In this document: piece after piece, positions 16,554 through 24,311 of the stretch
Numbering within the stretch: position 1 is the stretch's first letter
Layout: each line of letters starts with the position of its first letter
Assembly: GCA_017463485.1 (NCBI GenBank)
Contig: JAFTPD010000019.1
Span: 1 to 33,106, forward strand
Length of the DNA stretch: 33,106 nt
Source: Clostridia bacterium
GTDB lineage: Bacteria; Bacillota; Clostridia; Oscillospirales; CAG-272
Direction: 5' to 3'
Position numbers and translations under genes: made by a program
The notes under the pieces: model-generated
The model's database searches: none
Seen by the model: only the letters and a program-made list of their open reading frames with translations
Told to the model about the DNA's origin: nothing

Positions 16554-17624
16554 ATGGAAATGACTATTGGTGCAAATATTAAGCGTTTGCGCACGGCAAA
16601 AAACATTACGCAGGAACAGCTTTCGGTGGCTATGAACGTTACCTGTGCGGCGGTTAGCAAGTGGGAAAGGGGAGAAACCTATCCCGACATTACGCTTTTG
16701 CAACCTCTCGCTTATTTCTTTGGAGTAACGCTTGACGAGCTTATGGGTTACAATCAAGAAAAGATCCAAGCAGAAATCGACGAAATAATTGCTTTGTATA
16801 GAAAGCATTGGAACGATAAAAAAGGTCGTGAAATTATCGTCAAGGCATACCACGATTATCCTAATGACTATTGGATTATGCATTACTATATGTGGAATAT
16901 TGGCGGTGACTTGGCTGATAACGATCCCGCCGTTTTGATTGAACACAAGGACGAATTTCGTGCCATCTGCGAAAAGATACTCGGCGGCTGCACCGAGGAA
17001 AGTCTACGGCTTGGTGCGTGGAATATGCGCGCGAAAATTCTTCATGCGGAAGGCAAAACTGAAGAAGCACTTGAGATTTACAAAATAAAATTCACCGATT
17101 GGTTTACCACAAGTGGTCAAAAAATCGAGCAGCTGTTTGCAAAAGACACAAGCGAATATTATTTCCACGTTCAAAAAAATATGTATGAGCTTATCGATTT
17201 CGCAGCAGATAAGCTCGGCAGAACCGTGTTTTTCAATCCTTCTCTCTCGATGAAAGAAAAGACAGAGCGTGCACTGAAATGTGGTGCTCTGATGCTAAAT
17301 GCATTTGAAGAAACCGGAGAAATATTCTTCCTTATGCTTGCGCGTTCTTTCCTTGGAAGAATGGAAAACGACCTTTGCTATCGTGGCGGAACGGATGAAC
17401 AGGTGATCGCAGTTATGGATAAAGAACTGTATGTGACAAAAAAGACGGAAGATATGAGAACGAAAGACGAAGCATTGAATCGTGCCTTTGACCGTTACGG
17501 CGAAACAAAAAGCAGAAATCTTTTCAAATTTAATCTTGATTATCGTGCCAATGCAAAGGGTGGCAGACGTGCCGAGCTTCTCAAAAATCCCGATTACAAA
17601 GCGGTTTTAGACAAGTATAAATAA
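16554..17624 (+). CDS. XRE-family transcriptional regulator with long C-terminal helical domain
   Basis: A 356-residue cytoplasmic protein. Residues 3-62 form a Cro/C1-type HTH: IGANIKRLRTAKNITQEQLS, then VTCAAVSKWERGETYPD (recognition helix) and LLQPLAYFFGVTLDELMGY. The remaining 290 residues are mostly helical and TPR-like (for example RAKILHAEGKTEEALEIYKI), suited to protein or ligand sensing. The first ATG (16548) is only one base from GGAGG (16542-16546), so I choose the second ATG (16554), seven bases away. The gene is AT-richer than its neighbours and sits alone between two MITE-like elements and flanking inverted repeats. Targets are unknown; no partner gene is adjacent. Confidence 0.9.
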   Translation: MEMTIGANIKRLRTAKNITQEQLSVAMNVTCAAVSKWERGETYPDITLLQPLAYFFGVTLDELMGYNQEKIQAEIDEIIALYRKHWNDKKGREIIVKAYHDYPNDYWIMHYYMWNIGGDLADNDPAVLIEHKDEFRAICEKILGGCTEESLRLGAWNMRAKILHAEGKTEEALEIYKIKFTDWFTTSGQKIEQLFAKDTSEYYFHVQKNMYELIDFAADKLGRTVFFNPSLSMKEKTERALKCGALMLNAFEETGEIFFLMLARSFLGRMENDLCYRGGTDEQVIAVMDKELYVTKKTEDMRTKDEALNRAFDRYGETKSRNLFKFNLDYRANAKGGRRAELLKNPDYKAVLDKYK

Positions 17625-17634
17625 TTTTCCTTTT

Positions 17635-17657
17635 GCCCCGCCTTGCGCGGGGCTTTT
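17635..17657 (+). terminator. Intrinsic terminator of the XRE gene
   Basis: GCCCCGC (17635-17641) pairs with GCGGGGC (17647-17653), 5-base loop, followed by TTTT. Confidence 0.88.
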
Positions 17658-17680
17658 CTTTGCTTTCTGCATAGCAAAAA

Positions 17681-17799
17681 AGCCTTCTCCTGTGGGAGAA
17701 GGTGGCAGCCGAAGACTGACGGATGAGGAGTCTTCTTGGTTTGCTTCAAACACCTCATCCACCGCTATCGCGGTCCCCCTTCCCCCGCTGGGGAAGGCT
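17681..17799. mobile_element. MITE-like palindromic element, copy 2
   Basis: About 119 bp with inverted ends AGCCTTCTCC and GGGGAAGGCT. Internal hairpins are CTTCTCC/GGAGAAG on the left and CCTTCCCC/GGGGAAGG on the right. It shares CCACCGCTATCGCGGTCCCC (17759-17778) with copy 1 in opposite orientation. For the convergent apbE transcript the right-hand hairpin could act as a 3' end structure. Confidence 0.65.
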
Positions 17800-17820
17800 A
17801 TTCAATTTGCCGCTAATTTT

Positions 17821-17851
17821 GCAGAGTCTCGGTCACCCTTTTGGTTTTTTA
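17821..17851 (-). repeat. Right copy of the inverted repeat flanking the XRE gene
   Basis: Reverse complement reads ATAAAAAACC, AAAAGGGTGACCG, a short variable part, then CTCTGC. It matches 16032-16063 except for one inserted base and a 3-4 base variable block. It begins inside the apbE stop codon. Confidence 0.75.
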
Positions 17852-18910
17852 TGGCGTGGTAGCGTATTTTTCAAATCCGCTTGAGTATCTTTTTGACCCG
17901 TCTGACATTATCCAAAGCGCGTCAACGCCTTCCAGACTCTCGACGAGTGCGAGACCCTTGTCAAACGGCATACAGAACAGGGCAGTGGACAGCGCGTCGC
18001 CGTCTGCCGAATTCTTGCAGACAACCGACACCGAAAGATACCCCTCGGCAGGGAGCAGTGTCTGCGGATCGATAATGTGATGATAATTCTTGCCGTCAAC
18101 CGTGTAATACCGTTGATACGAGCCGCTTGTAACGACGGATTCGCCCGCAAGCTGTAAATACTCGACGTAAGCCTCGTCCGACTCGGTGTTCGGGTTTTCA
18201 ATGCCAGCCAGCCATTTTTCACCGTTTGGCTTTGTTCCTACCGTGCGCACGTTGCCGCCCACGTTTATAACGTAGCCCGAAATCCCTTTCGCTTCAAGCT
18301 CTCGTGCTACCATTTCAACTGCGTACCCCTTGGCAACGGCTCCAACGTCAAGCGTTGTTTTGGGGTCAGAGATCCAGACCGTGGAATTTTCCTCGTCTAT
18401 CACGAGAGCATCGATGTTGGTATGCTCCGCCGCTTCGGTCAGCATATCCACAGGCGGCAGCTTAGCCTCCAACGGCTCATCCAAGCCCGCCGTGCGATAA
18501 TCGTGCCAGATAGACAGTACGCTTCCCATTGCGATATTCAGTTTGCCATCCGTCACACGGTACATTTCCTTCGCGTACAAAAGCATTTCTATGATGCGGT
18601 TGTCAACCGTTACCACGCGATGAACTCCGTACTTCAACTCGTTTACAGTGCAAAGATTTTCAATTCCCTCAAATCGGTGATAGATGGTAAACAGCCTGTG
18701 ATATTCGAAAAGAAGGTCAAGTATCTCGCCGCTCGTGCGGTCAAACGTCGCCTTGTCCTTTTCATATCCCGTTATTGTAGTAGCCGTGTCGAAATAATCG
18801 AAGGAGTGAGCAACGTATTTGCTTTTTTGCGTATTGCACGACGGAAGGATGAGGGAAGAGCAGAGTATGCAGGTCAGTAAAAGTATTGAGATAAGTTGTC
18901 GCTTTTTCAT
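17849..18910 (-). CDS. apbE: FAD:protein FMN transferase lipoprotein
   Basis: A 353-residue extracytoplasmic lipoprotein with signal peptide and lipobox LPSC (Cys25). ApbE moves FMN from FAD to a Thr in SGAT-type motifs of RnfG, RnfD and similar proteins, using Mg2+. Motifs seen: FDYFDTATTITGY (37-49), the flavin-binding stretch TLDVGAVAKGYAVEMV, INVGGNVRTVG, VVTSGSYQRYY and HHIIDPQTLLPA. Its substrates RnfG and RnfD are encoded upstream in the same direction. GGAGAA precedes the ATG, but only 17 bases separate the ATG from a terminator hairpin, so no own promoter fits and the gene probably depends on read-through. Confidence 0.95.
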   Translation of the reverse strand: MKKRQLISILLLTCILCSSLILPSCNTQKSKYVAHSFDYFDTATTITGYEKDKATFDRTSGEILDLLFEYHRLFTIYHRFEGIENLCTVNELKYGVHRVVTVDNRIIEMLLYAKEMYRVTDGKLNIAMGSVLSIWHDYRTAGLDEPLEAKLPPVDMLTEAAEHTNIDALVIDEENSTVWISDPKTTLDVGAVAKGYAVEMVARELEAKGISGYVINVGGNVRTVGTKPNGEKWLAGIENPNTESDEAYVEYLQLAGESVVTSGSYQRYYTVDGKNYHHIIDPQTLLPAEGYLSVSVVCKNSADGDALSTALFCMPFDKGLALVESLEGVDALWIMSDGSKRYSSGFEKYATTP

Positions 18911-18927
18911 TACTTCTCCATAAGGTC

Positions 18928-18953
18928 AAAAAGGGAGGAAATCCTCCCTTTTT
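18928..18953 (-). terminator. Terminator or attenuator between the tandem-repeat lipoprotein gene and apbE
   Basis: AAAAAGGGAGGA (18928-18939) pairs with TCCTCCCTTTTT (18942-18953), with a T-tract on the minus strand. It would end most transcription from the lipoprotein promoter, leaving apbE to read-through. Confidence 0.85.
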
Positions 18954-18962
18954 ATATATCGG

Positions 18963-19955
18963 TTATTTTATCTTGGATGCTGCTTTTACGAATCCGCTGA
19001 CGTCGATGGTGCATCCCGCTGACTGAAGGTCTGCGTTGCCCTTGGAGTCAGTGCCCATCAGCCCCTCGATTTCATTTGCGGTCTTGCCCACACAAGCAGC
19101 GTCAAACGCCGCCGCATGCTCATACCATTCCTTGGCAGAGCCGTAGGTGGGGTTCTTCATGCCGTAATCGTCGCCCTTCTGCTTTTTGGAGAGAAGCGTT
19201 TCGGGGGCGTTGAAGGTAGATGCGCCCGCGGTGTCAAAGGTAAAGGTCACCTCTACGCAATCGCTGACAGCCGCAACTACCTTGCCGTCTGCATTTACAG
19301 CCGCGGCAAAAACGGTGGTTTCGATCTTGTTCGTTCCGTCCTTGTCCTCATTTGCGTCAGTAGTGGTCTGCGCGGTGGAAACACCCAGCTTCAAGGTATC
19401 GTTCTTGGTGGCGTTGGACACGGTTGCGCCTGCAATAGCCTTTTCTATTGCCTTTGCGAATTCTGCAACGTAAATGGTGCAGCCTGCCTTGATAACCTCG
19501 TCAGTACCCTTTGCATTGTCTGCAACGAGCGCAGCGACCTCATTCGAGGTCTTGCCCACGATAAGAGTGCAGAAAGCGTCAGCCTGCTCGTACCACTCCT
19601 TGGTAGCCGTTCCGCCGTATGCTGGATTTGTCATGCCGTAGTCATTGCCCGACTCGTATTTTGTCTTGAAGGACGTCGTTGCAACTGCCTTACCCTCGGC
19701 GGTGTAGCCTACCTTGCTGTCGGCGCAATCAACGAATGCCTTGACTATTTTGCCATCGTCGTCCACCAGAACTGCGGCAACAGTAACGGTTGCCTGTCCC
19801 TGACCGTCCTTATCCTCGGTGGCGTCGGTTGCAGATGCCGTGGAATATACGCCAAGTCCCAGCTTGAGCGTCGCCGCCTTCGGCTCACAGCCGACAAGTG
19901 CGAAAATGGAGAGCATTATCGCACAAATCATAGTAACAGAAATGATTCTTTTCAT
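18963..19955 (-). CDS. Lipoprotein with two tandem FMN-binding-like repeats, associated with Rnf
   Basis: A 330-residue lipoprotein (start numbering from ATG 19955): signal peptide and lipobox ending LVGC. Two homologous domains of about 140 residues follow. Each begins TLKLG, has an aspartate-rich stretch (DATEDKDG, DANEDKDG), a strand ending DGKIVKAFVDC or DGKVVAAVSDC, then DYGM-NP-YG, KEWYE-A-AF, VGKT-NE and AGCTI. The layout resembles FMN-binding-domain surface lipoproteins, but no SGAT attachment motif is seen, so flavin binding is uncertain. A longer reading adds 12 residues upstream (19991); I prefer 19955, which has AAAGGAG correctly spaced. It has its own strong promoter, so it may be made in excess over the Rnf subunits. 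Confidence 0.85.
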   Translation of the reverse strand: MKRIISVTMICAIMLSIFALVGCEPKAATLKLGLGVYSTASATDATEDKDGQGQATVTVAAVLVDDDGKIVKAFVDCADSKVGYTAEGKAVATTSFKTKYESGNDYGMTNPAYGGTATKEWYEQADAFCTLIVGKTSNEVAALVADNAKGTDEVIKAGCTIYVAEFAKAIEKAIAGATVSNATKNDTLKLGVSTAQTTTDANEDKDGTNKIETTVFAAAVNADGKVVAAVSDCVEVTFTFDTAGASTFNAPETLLSKKQKGDDYGMKNPTYGSAKEWYEHAAAFDAACVGKTANEIEGLMGTDSKGNADLQSAGCTIDVSGFVKAASKIK

Positions 19956-19989
19956 TTTTTCTCCTTTGGTTTTGCCTATTTTTCGGTTC

Positions 19990-20019
19990 ATTATAACATA
20001 CAGTATGCGCGGATGTCAA
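19990..20019 (-). promoter_or_regulatory. Internal promoter of the tandem-repeat lipoprotein gene
   Basis: On the minus strand TTGACA (20014-20019) and TATAAT (19990-19995) with an 18-bp spacer, both boxes at consensus. It lies just past the Gx transporter stop, giving a leader under 40 bases. Confidence 0.82.
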
Positions 20020-20035
20020 CATAAATAGTCAAAAA

Positions 20036-20560
20036 TCACCGCAGCCGAAAAATTTTATCACTTGGAATTCGCTTTATTAAAAGTGTGCCGCTCATCCCTA
20101 CGAAAATTCCCGACACCGTACCCGTTACCGTCAAAACGAGCATATAAAATGCAATCTGCGGGGTGTCGAGGAGCAGGATAGCCACAAGTATCTGTCCGAG
20201 ATTGTGGGCAACGCCGCCCGCAACGCTGACGCCGACAGCTGACAGCTTATCCGTCCTTTTCAATATCGCCATTATCAGAAGGCTGAGAACGGCACCCGCG
20301 ACGCTGTAAGCAAGCGTCATGGTGTTTCCAAACAGTATGGATGAGAGGATAAGGCGCGTCGCAGACACGAGCGCCGCATATTTTACGTCAATGCAGTATA
20401 AAACGTAGATGATTACCACGTTTGGCAGTCCCATCTTGATACCCGGGACTGCGGCGTAGAGCGGGGGAAGTAAAAATTCAACGTAAGACAGTAAAAGTGC
20501 CAACGACGCGGCAAGCCCGACAAGCGCGATTTTTTTAGTGTTTGACCGTTTGTTTTTCAC
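20036..20560 (-). CDS. Gx transporter family protein (heptaprenyl diphosphate synthase component I-like)
   Basis: A 174-residue membrane protein with about five hydrophobic segments. AAVPGIKMGLPNVVIIY (about 36-52) is the family signature, and GGVAHNLGQILVA is also conserved. The family is similar to ECF-type S components and is often placed beside Rnf and NusG-domain-II genes; the old prenyl-synthase name is not well supported. Substrate is unknown. The start is GTG (20560) with GGGGGAG upstream. It follows the NusG-domain-II gene by 12 bases and is probably the last gene of the main Rnf transcript before a new promoter. Confidence 0.9.
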   Translation of the reverse strand: MKNKRSNTKKIALVGLAASLALLLSYVEFLLPPLYAAVPGIKMGLPNVVIIYVLYCIDVKYAALVSATRLILSSILFGNTMTLAYSVAGAVLSLLIMAILKRTDKLSAVGVSVAGGVAHNLGQILVAILLLDTPQIAFYMLVLTVTGTVSGIFVGMSGTLLIKRIPSDKIFRLR

Positions 20561-20572
20561 GTTGACTCCCCC

Positions 20573-20986
20573 TTATGCGATTATGTCAGGGGTGCTTTGG
20601 CTTTGAGTATGCACCTCGACGACTACCTTGTTCGGCAGACAGATAATGCTTTCTCCGCTGTGTCCGATAGGACGGTGTGAGGAGCATATTCCGTCGGGAC
20701 AGCTTGCTTCTCTGACGTAAGCCTTGCCGTCCTCAATAACCAAAATATTGTAGCCGTTGCCGTTTTTTATCTCCACGACTCTGTCCTCAGAAAGGGAGTA
20801 TTCGCCAAAAAGCTTGCCGTCAACGCCCACCGTAACCGTATCTCCCGTTACCCTGAATAAAAATAGCGCAAGTGCCGCTATCAGTACCAAAAGCAGGAGA
20901 GCGGATATGAGAATAATATCGTTTTTGACCTTTTTTGTCGCATCCAAGGCGCGAGCCTCGGTGCTTGCTTCCTTGTTCATGCGCAT
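20573..20986 (-). CDS. NusG domain II-containing membrane-anchored protein
   Basis: A 137-residue protein with one membrane helix at about 25-45 and an extracytoplasmic NusG domain II. Residues after 80 include REASCPDGICSSHRPI and GESIICLPNKVVVEV, the signature of this small family, with three Cys that might bind metal or form a disulfide. Family function is unknown, but it is a regular companion of Rnf and Gx transporter genes in Clostridia. Its ATG overlaps the rnfB stop as TGATG, which implies coupled translation. An ATG two codons later is an alternative start. Confidence 0.92.
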   Translation of the reverse strand: MRMNKEASTEARALDATKKVKNDIILISALLLLVLIAALALFLFRVTGDTVTVGVDGKLFGEYSLSEDRVVEIKNGNGYNILVIEDGKAYVREASCPDGICSSHRPIGHSGESIICLPNKVVVEVHTQSQSTPDIIA

Positions 20987-21819
20987 CAGGACAGACTGAA
21001 GCCTTCGGGCAGGTCGGGGAAGTGTACCTTTTTAAGACAGCCTGTGGGACAGCCCTCGGTGCATACACCGCAGCCCGTGCATTTGGTGTAATCGATCACA
21101 GCACAGTTGTCCTTGACCGCGATTGCCTGCTCGGGGCAGACCTTTTCGCATTTTTTACAGCCGATACAAGCGTTTTTGCACGCCTTGCGTGCGTCTGCCC
21201 CCTTGTCCTTACTGCTGCAGTAAACTACGGTTGCTGTCTCCTGCGGAATCATGGAGATTATGTGCTTGGGACATTCCTTGGCGCACATTCCGCAGCCTAC
21301 GCAACGAGCGGTATCCACTCTCGCGACACCGTTTTCAACCGAAATGGCGTGAGAGATGCAGACCCTTGCACAGTCACCGCACCCAAGACAGCCGTAAGTA
21401 CAGGATTTCGGTCCACCGTATATCATGGCGCGCGCCTTGCAGGACGCGATTCCGTCATACAGCGATTTGTCAAAGGTCGCATCGCAGACTCCGTTACAAT
21501 GCACGAATGCGACGACATCATGGGGCTCTTCTACCTCGACACCGAGTATCTCGCTCAGCTCGCGAGCAGTGTCGTCAGCGCCGGGAATACAAAGATTTGG
21601 CTTTGCGAGTCCCTTTGCAAGAGCCTCGGCGTAGTCGTTACAGCCCTTATAGCCGCAAGCACCGCAGTTGATACCGGGCAAAGCGGCTCTTATATTTTTT
21701 GCTTTTTCGTCCTCCTCGACTCCAAAGAAGCGAATAAACAGAGCAAGCAGTATTCCGAAGAGGAGGCCGACAGCTACGACGACGGCAAACGCCGTCAGAA
21801 TATCAATTAACATAGGCAT
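20986..21819 (-). CDS. rnfB: Rnf complex subunit RnfB, multi-cluster ferredoxin
   Basis: A 277-residue subunit that takes electrons from reduced ferredoxin. An N-terminal membrane helix (about 7-31) is followed by an Fe-S domain with Cys52, Cys55, Cys60 and Cys77 (NCGACGYKGC). Four CxxCxxCxxxC(P) motifs follow: Cys144-147-150-154, 173-176-179-183, 218-221-224-228 and 247-250-253-257, so up to five clusters in total, as in clostridial RnfB proteins. AAGGAGG lies seven bases before the ATG. It follows rnfA by 12 bases and overlaps the next gene by one base. Confidence 0.97.
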   Translation of the reverse strand: MPMLIDILTAFAVVVAVGLLFGILLALFIRFFGVEEDEKAKNIRAALPGINCGACGYKGCNDYAEALAKGLAKPNLCIPGADDTARELSEILGVEVEEPHDVVAFVHCNGVCDATFDKSLYDGIASCKARAMIYGGPKSCTYGCLGCGDCARVCISHAISVENGVARVDTARCVGCGMCAKECPKHIISMIPQETATVVYCSSKDKGADARKACKNACIGCKKCEKVCPEQAIAVKDNCAVIDYTKCTGCGVCTEGCPTGCLKKVHFPDLPEGFSLS

Positions 21820-21831
21820 AGAGCATCCTCC

Positions 21832-22431
21832 TTATGCAAAGAGATTGTCCACTATCCCCGCAAGTCCCATAAACGCAAGGGAAATGAAGGACGCGGCGAT
21901 AAGAGTGATAGCAACTCCGCGGAAGCTGTTTGGTACTTCATCCTCGTTAATTCTGGAGCGCAGACCCGAAAACAGTACCATAGCAAGCAAAAATCCGAGT
22001 CCGCACCCAAGCGAGCTGACTAAGGATTCCACAAAGTTGAACTTGTCGGTGATGTTGTTGATAGCAACGCCAAGCACCGCGCAGTTAGTGGTAATAAGAG
22101 GTAGGTAGACTCCAAGACCTTGATGCAAAGCGGGTGAGAATTTCTTGAGGATTATTTCAAGCATCTGCACAAGAGATGCTATAATGAGAATGAACACGAT
22201 AGTTTGCAGATATTCAAGTCCCAACGGCTCAAGCACGAAATACTGAATGGGCCACGTGACAAGAGTGGCAAGGAGCATTACCACTGTTACGGAAACACCC
22301 ATTCCCGCCGCCTGATCCAGCTTTTTGGAAACTCCGAGGAAGGGGCAGATTCCCAAAAATCTGCTAAGCACGTAGTTGTTGACCAGAACAGAGGACATAA
22401 GTATAATGACAAGACCCTTAAATCCGTCCAT
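21832..22431 (-). CDS. rnfA: Rnf complex subunit RnfA
   Basis: A 199-residue integral membrane subunit with six hydrophobic segments, homologous to RnfE and NqrE. VNNYVLSRFLGICPFLGVS (17-35) contains the conserved Cys29; TTNCAVLGVAINN (about 114-126) contains the second, Cys117. In characterised complexes these two Cys, with those of RnfE, hold a membrane-embedded Fe-S cluster that passes electrons across the membrane. The ATG follows the rnfE stop directly, so translation is coupled. Length is normal. Confidence 0.97.
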   Translation of the reverse strand: MDGFKGLVIILMSSVLVNNYVLSRFLGICPFLGVSKKLDQAAGMGVSVTVVMLLATLVTWPIQYFVLEPLGLEYLQTIVFILIIASLVQMLEIILKKFSPALHQGLGVYLPLITTNCAVLGVAINNITDKFNFVESLVSSLGCGLGFLLAMVLFSGLRSRINEDEVPNSFRGVAITLIAASFISLAFMGLAGIVDNLFA

Positions 22432-23121
22432 TTACGCTTCCTCCTTTCCGTCAGCACAGCCTTTAAGCTGACAATGTTCACTGCCGGGGCAGCCTGCGCA
22501 GGAGAATTCCTTTTTCTTTGGAGCTTTTCCGAGGGTTATGAAGCTGACAAGTGCGATCATAAGTCCAAAGACTACCATGCCGCCTGGAGCTTTAACAAAG
22601 AATTCGATCTTGTATTCCTCAAGGAAGGGAATAGCAATACCCGCAAAGCTTGCCGCACCCAACACCTCGCGCACGGTCGCGATAGCGCACAGCGCAAGTG
22701 TGAAGCCGATTCCCATACCAAGACCGTCAAGAGCAGACAGTCCCACAGAGTTTTTGCTTGCAAACATCTCGGCTCTGCCGAGGATTATGCAGTTTACTAC
22801 TATCAGTGCAAGATAAACGCCCAGCATTTCGTACAGCTCGGGGAGAAACGCCTGAACAAGCATTTGAACGACGGTTACAAATCCCGCGATAATAACTATA
22901 TAGCAGGGAATACGCACGTTGTCGGGAATGACCTTGCGCAGAAGGGAGATAAGCACGTTTGAGCATATCAGCACCGCAAGGGTAGCAATTCCCATGCCGA
23001 ATGCGCCGAAAACATTTGTAGTTGTGGCAAGAGTGGGGCAAGTTCCGAGTATCAGCACCAAAACGGGATTTTCTTTGATAATACCGTTTATCATCACTGA
23101 AAGACAGTTGTTTTTCTTCAT
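22432..23121 (-). CDS. rnfE: Rnf complex subunit RnfE
   Basis: A 229-residue integral membrane subunit, paralogue of RnfA with inverse topology. GIIKENPVLVLILGTCPTLA has the cluster-ligand Cys28, and IVVNCIILGRAE has Cys110. A Cys-rich tail (CAGCPGSEHCQLKGC at about 207-221) extends past the core; tails of this kind occur in some clostridial RnfE proteins, with unknown role. Its ATG overlaps the rnfG stop by four bases (ATGA). Works with RnfA, D and G in the membrane part of the ferredoxin:NAD+ oxidoreductase. Confidence 0.96.
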   Translation of the reverse strand: MKKNNCLSVMINGIIKENPVLVLILGTCPTLATTTNVFGAFGMGIATLAVLICSNVLISLLRKVIPDNVRIPCYIVIIAGFVTVVQMLVQAFLPELYEMLGVYLALIVVNCIILGRAEMFASKNSVGLSALDGLGMGIGFTLALCAIATVREVLGAASFAGIAIPFLEEYKIEFFVKAPGGMVVFGLMIALVSFITLGKAPKKKEFSCAGCPGSEHCQLKGCADGKEEA

Positions 23122-24311
23122 TGATTCTTGCCCTCCTCAAAAATTTTTACCGATTCAAACGCGCGCAAAATCGCTTTTTTATAGCCGTTTGTGGTAAGCG
23201 TTGCGCCGCTTATGGCGTCAATATCGTCGTAGTTTTCCTCGGTCTTGCCGTCAAACTGACCGTAGAAGGCTTCGTCCTCACAAGCCGAGCCTATACCTTC
23301 CGTTTCATTCTGGTAAACGGTGAGGCAATCTATGATCTTTCCTTGAGCGGTAAGTGAAACGCGGATAACTATATACTCGCCCGAGGCGGGGTGATATTCG
23401 TTGCCGCCCGTGATTCCGTAGCCTGCCGCCTTGATCTCGATAATATAATTGCCTGCCTCTGTCAGCTTAGCTGAAATAAGCTGTGACGGCAGTCCCGAGT
23501 GCGCCGATAGATCAATCTCGGTGGCAGTTGTGGCGTTTATAGCCGCCATCGCATTCTTGACGGCCTTTGCGTCTTCCTCAGAGCAATCGCTGAGTACTTT
23601 TCCGTTGGCATCAACGGCAATAAACTGCTCTCCGATAACGCATACTGCGCCCGACTTGTTGTCAGCGGTATAAATAGCGTCAATGCCTTCAACAACCTCC
23701 ACGAAGAAATGCTTTGTGAATTTGCCGTCAGCTTCGGGAAGTGCGGCAGAGAGATTGTCCTTTAGTATTTCCTCCTCGTCGCGAAGGTCAACGTCGCCAC
23801 CGCCGAGAATGACGACGGTATTCATAGCGTCCTTGACAGCCGCGAGATACGCCGCCGTCGTCTTGGTAGCACCTGCTACGGTATCAACGAGGTCAATGCT
23901 CGTGATATCCTTTCCCACCACGGCGGATGCAATGCTTTCAGCCGCAACACCTCCAATAGAAGGTGTTTCCGCCGAGGATATTATCTTGCTGCCCGTGACA
24001 GTGCCGTCAGCGGAAATTCCGCACATCATTACCATGCCCGAGGCGTAGCCCGTGGTGGTGAGCTTGATCACGTATCCGCCGTTGGATGCGCGGTATACCT
24101 CCGAAACGGTTGACGGGAGAGTATACGAGCTTATATCAACAAGCTCGAAATCCCCTCCGTCGGGAAGAACCTCAAGCAGCGCCGCGTTGGCTTTTTTCTG
24201 TTCGCTTTCAGCAATAATAGGCGCGGTTACAGCGTTAGCAAGTGCCAACAGTATAGATACTGCCGCGCAGATACAGACCAGAACCAAAACACTTTTTACA
24301 GATTTTTTCAT
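23118..24311 (-). CDS. rnfG: Rnf complex subunit RnfG with two FMN-binding domains
   Basis: A 397-residue subunit anchored by one N-terminal helix (about 8-29), with the rest outside the membrane. RnfG is usually about 180-220 residues with one FMN covalently attached to the Thr of SGAT. Here two FMN-binding domains are in tandem. Domain 1 has AETPSIGG (114-121) and DTVAGATKTT with Thr149; domain 2 has NETEGIGS (335-342) and DAISGATLTT with Thr371. Both Thr residues look usable by ApbE, though motif 1 has Ala in place of Ser. Duplication is seen directly; two flavins is inference. It overlaps rnfD by four bases and rnfE by four. Confidence 0.94.
   Translation of the reverse strand: MKKSVKSVLVLVCICAAVSILLALANAVTAPIIAESEQKKANAALLEVLPDGGDFELVDISSYTLPSTVSEVYRASNGGYVIKLTTTGYASGMVMMCGISADGTVTGSKIISSAETPSIGGVAAESIASAVVGKDITSIDLVDTVAGATKTTAAYLAAVKDAMNTVVILGGGDVDLRDEEEILKDNLSAALPEADGKFTKHFFVEVVEGIDAIYTADNKSGAVCVIGEQFIAVDANGKVLSDCSEEDAKAVKNAMAAINATTATEIDLSAHSGLPSQLISAKLTEAGNYIIEIKAAGYGITGGNEYHPASGEYIVIRVSLTAQGKIIDCLTVYQNETEGIGSACEDEAFYGQFDGKTEENYDDIDAISGATLTTNGYKKAILRAFESVKIFEEGKNQ

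Noticed and set aside
19116-20024. A 302-codon plus-strand frame opposite the tandem-repeat lipoprotein
   Set aside because: Antisense shadow; composition is Cys/Gly/Arg-rich without motifs, while the minus strand has a signal peptide, lipobox and clear duplication.
20935-21810. A 291-codon plus-strand frame opposite rnfB
   Set aside because: Shadow of the Cys-rich rnfB gene, whose Fe-S motifs are unmistakable.
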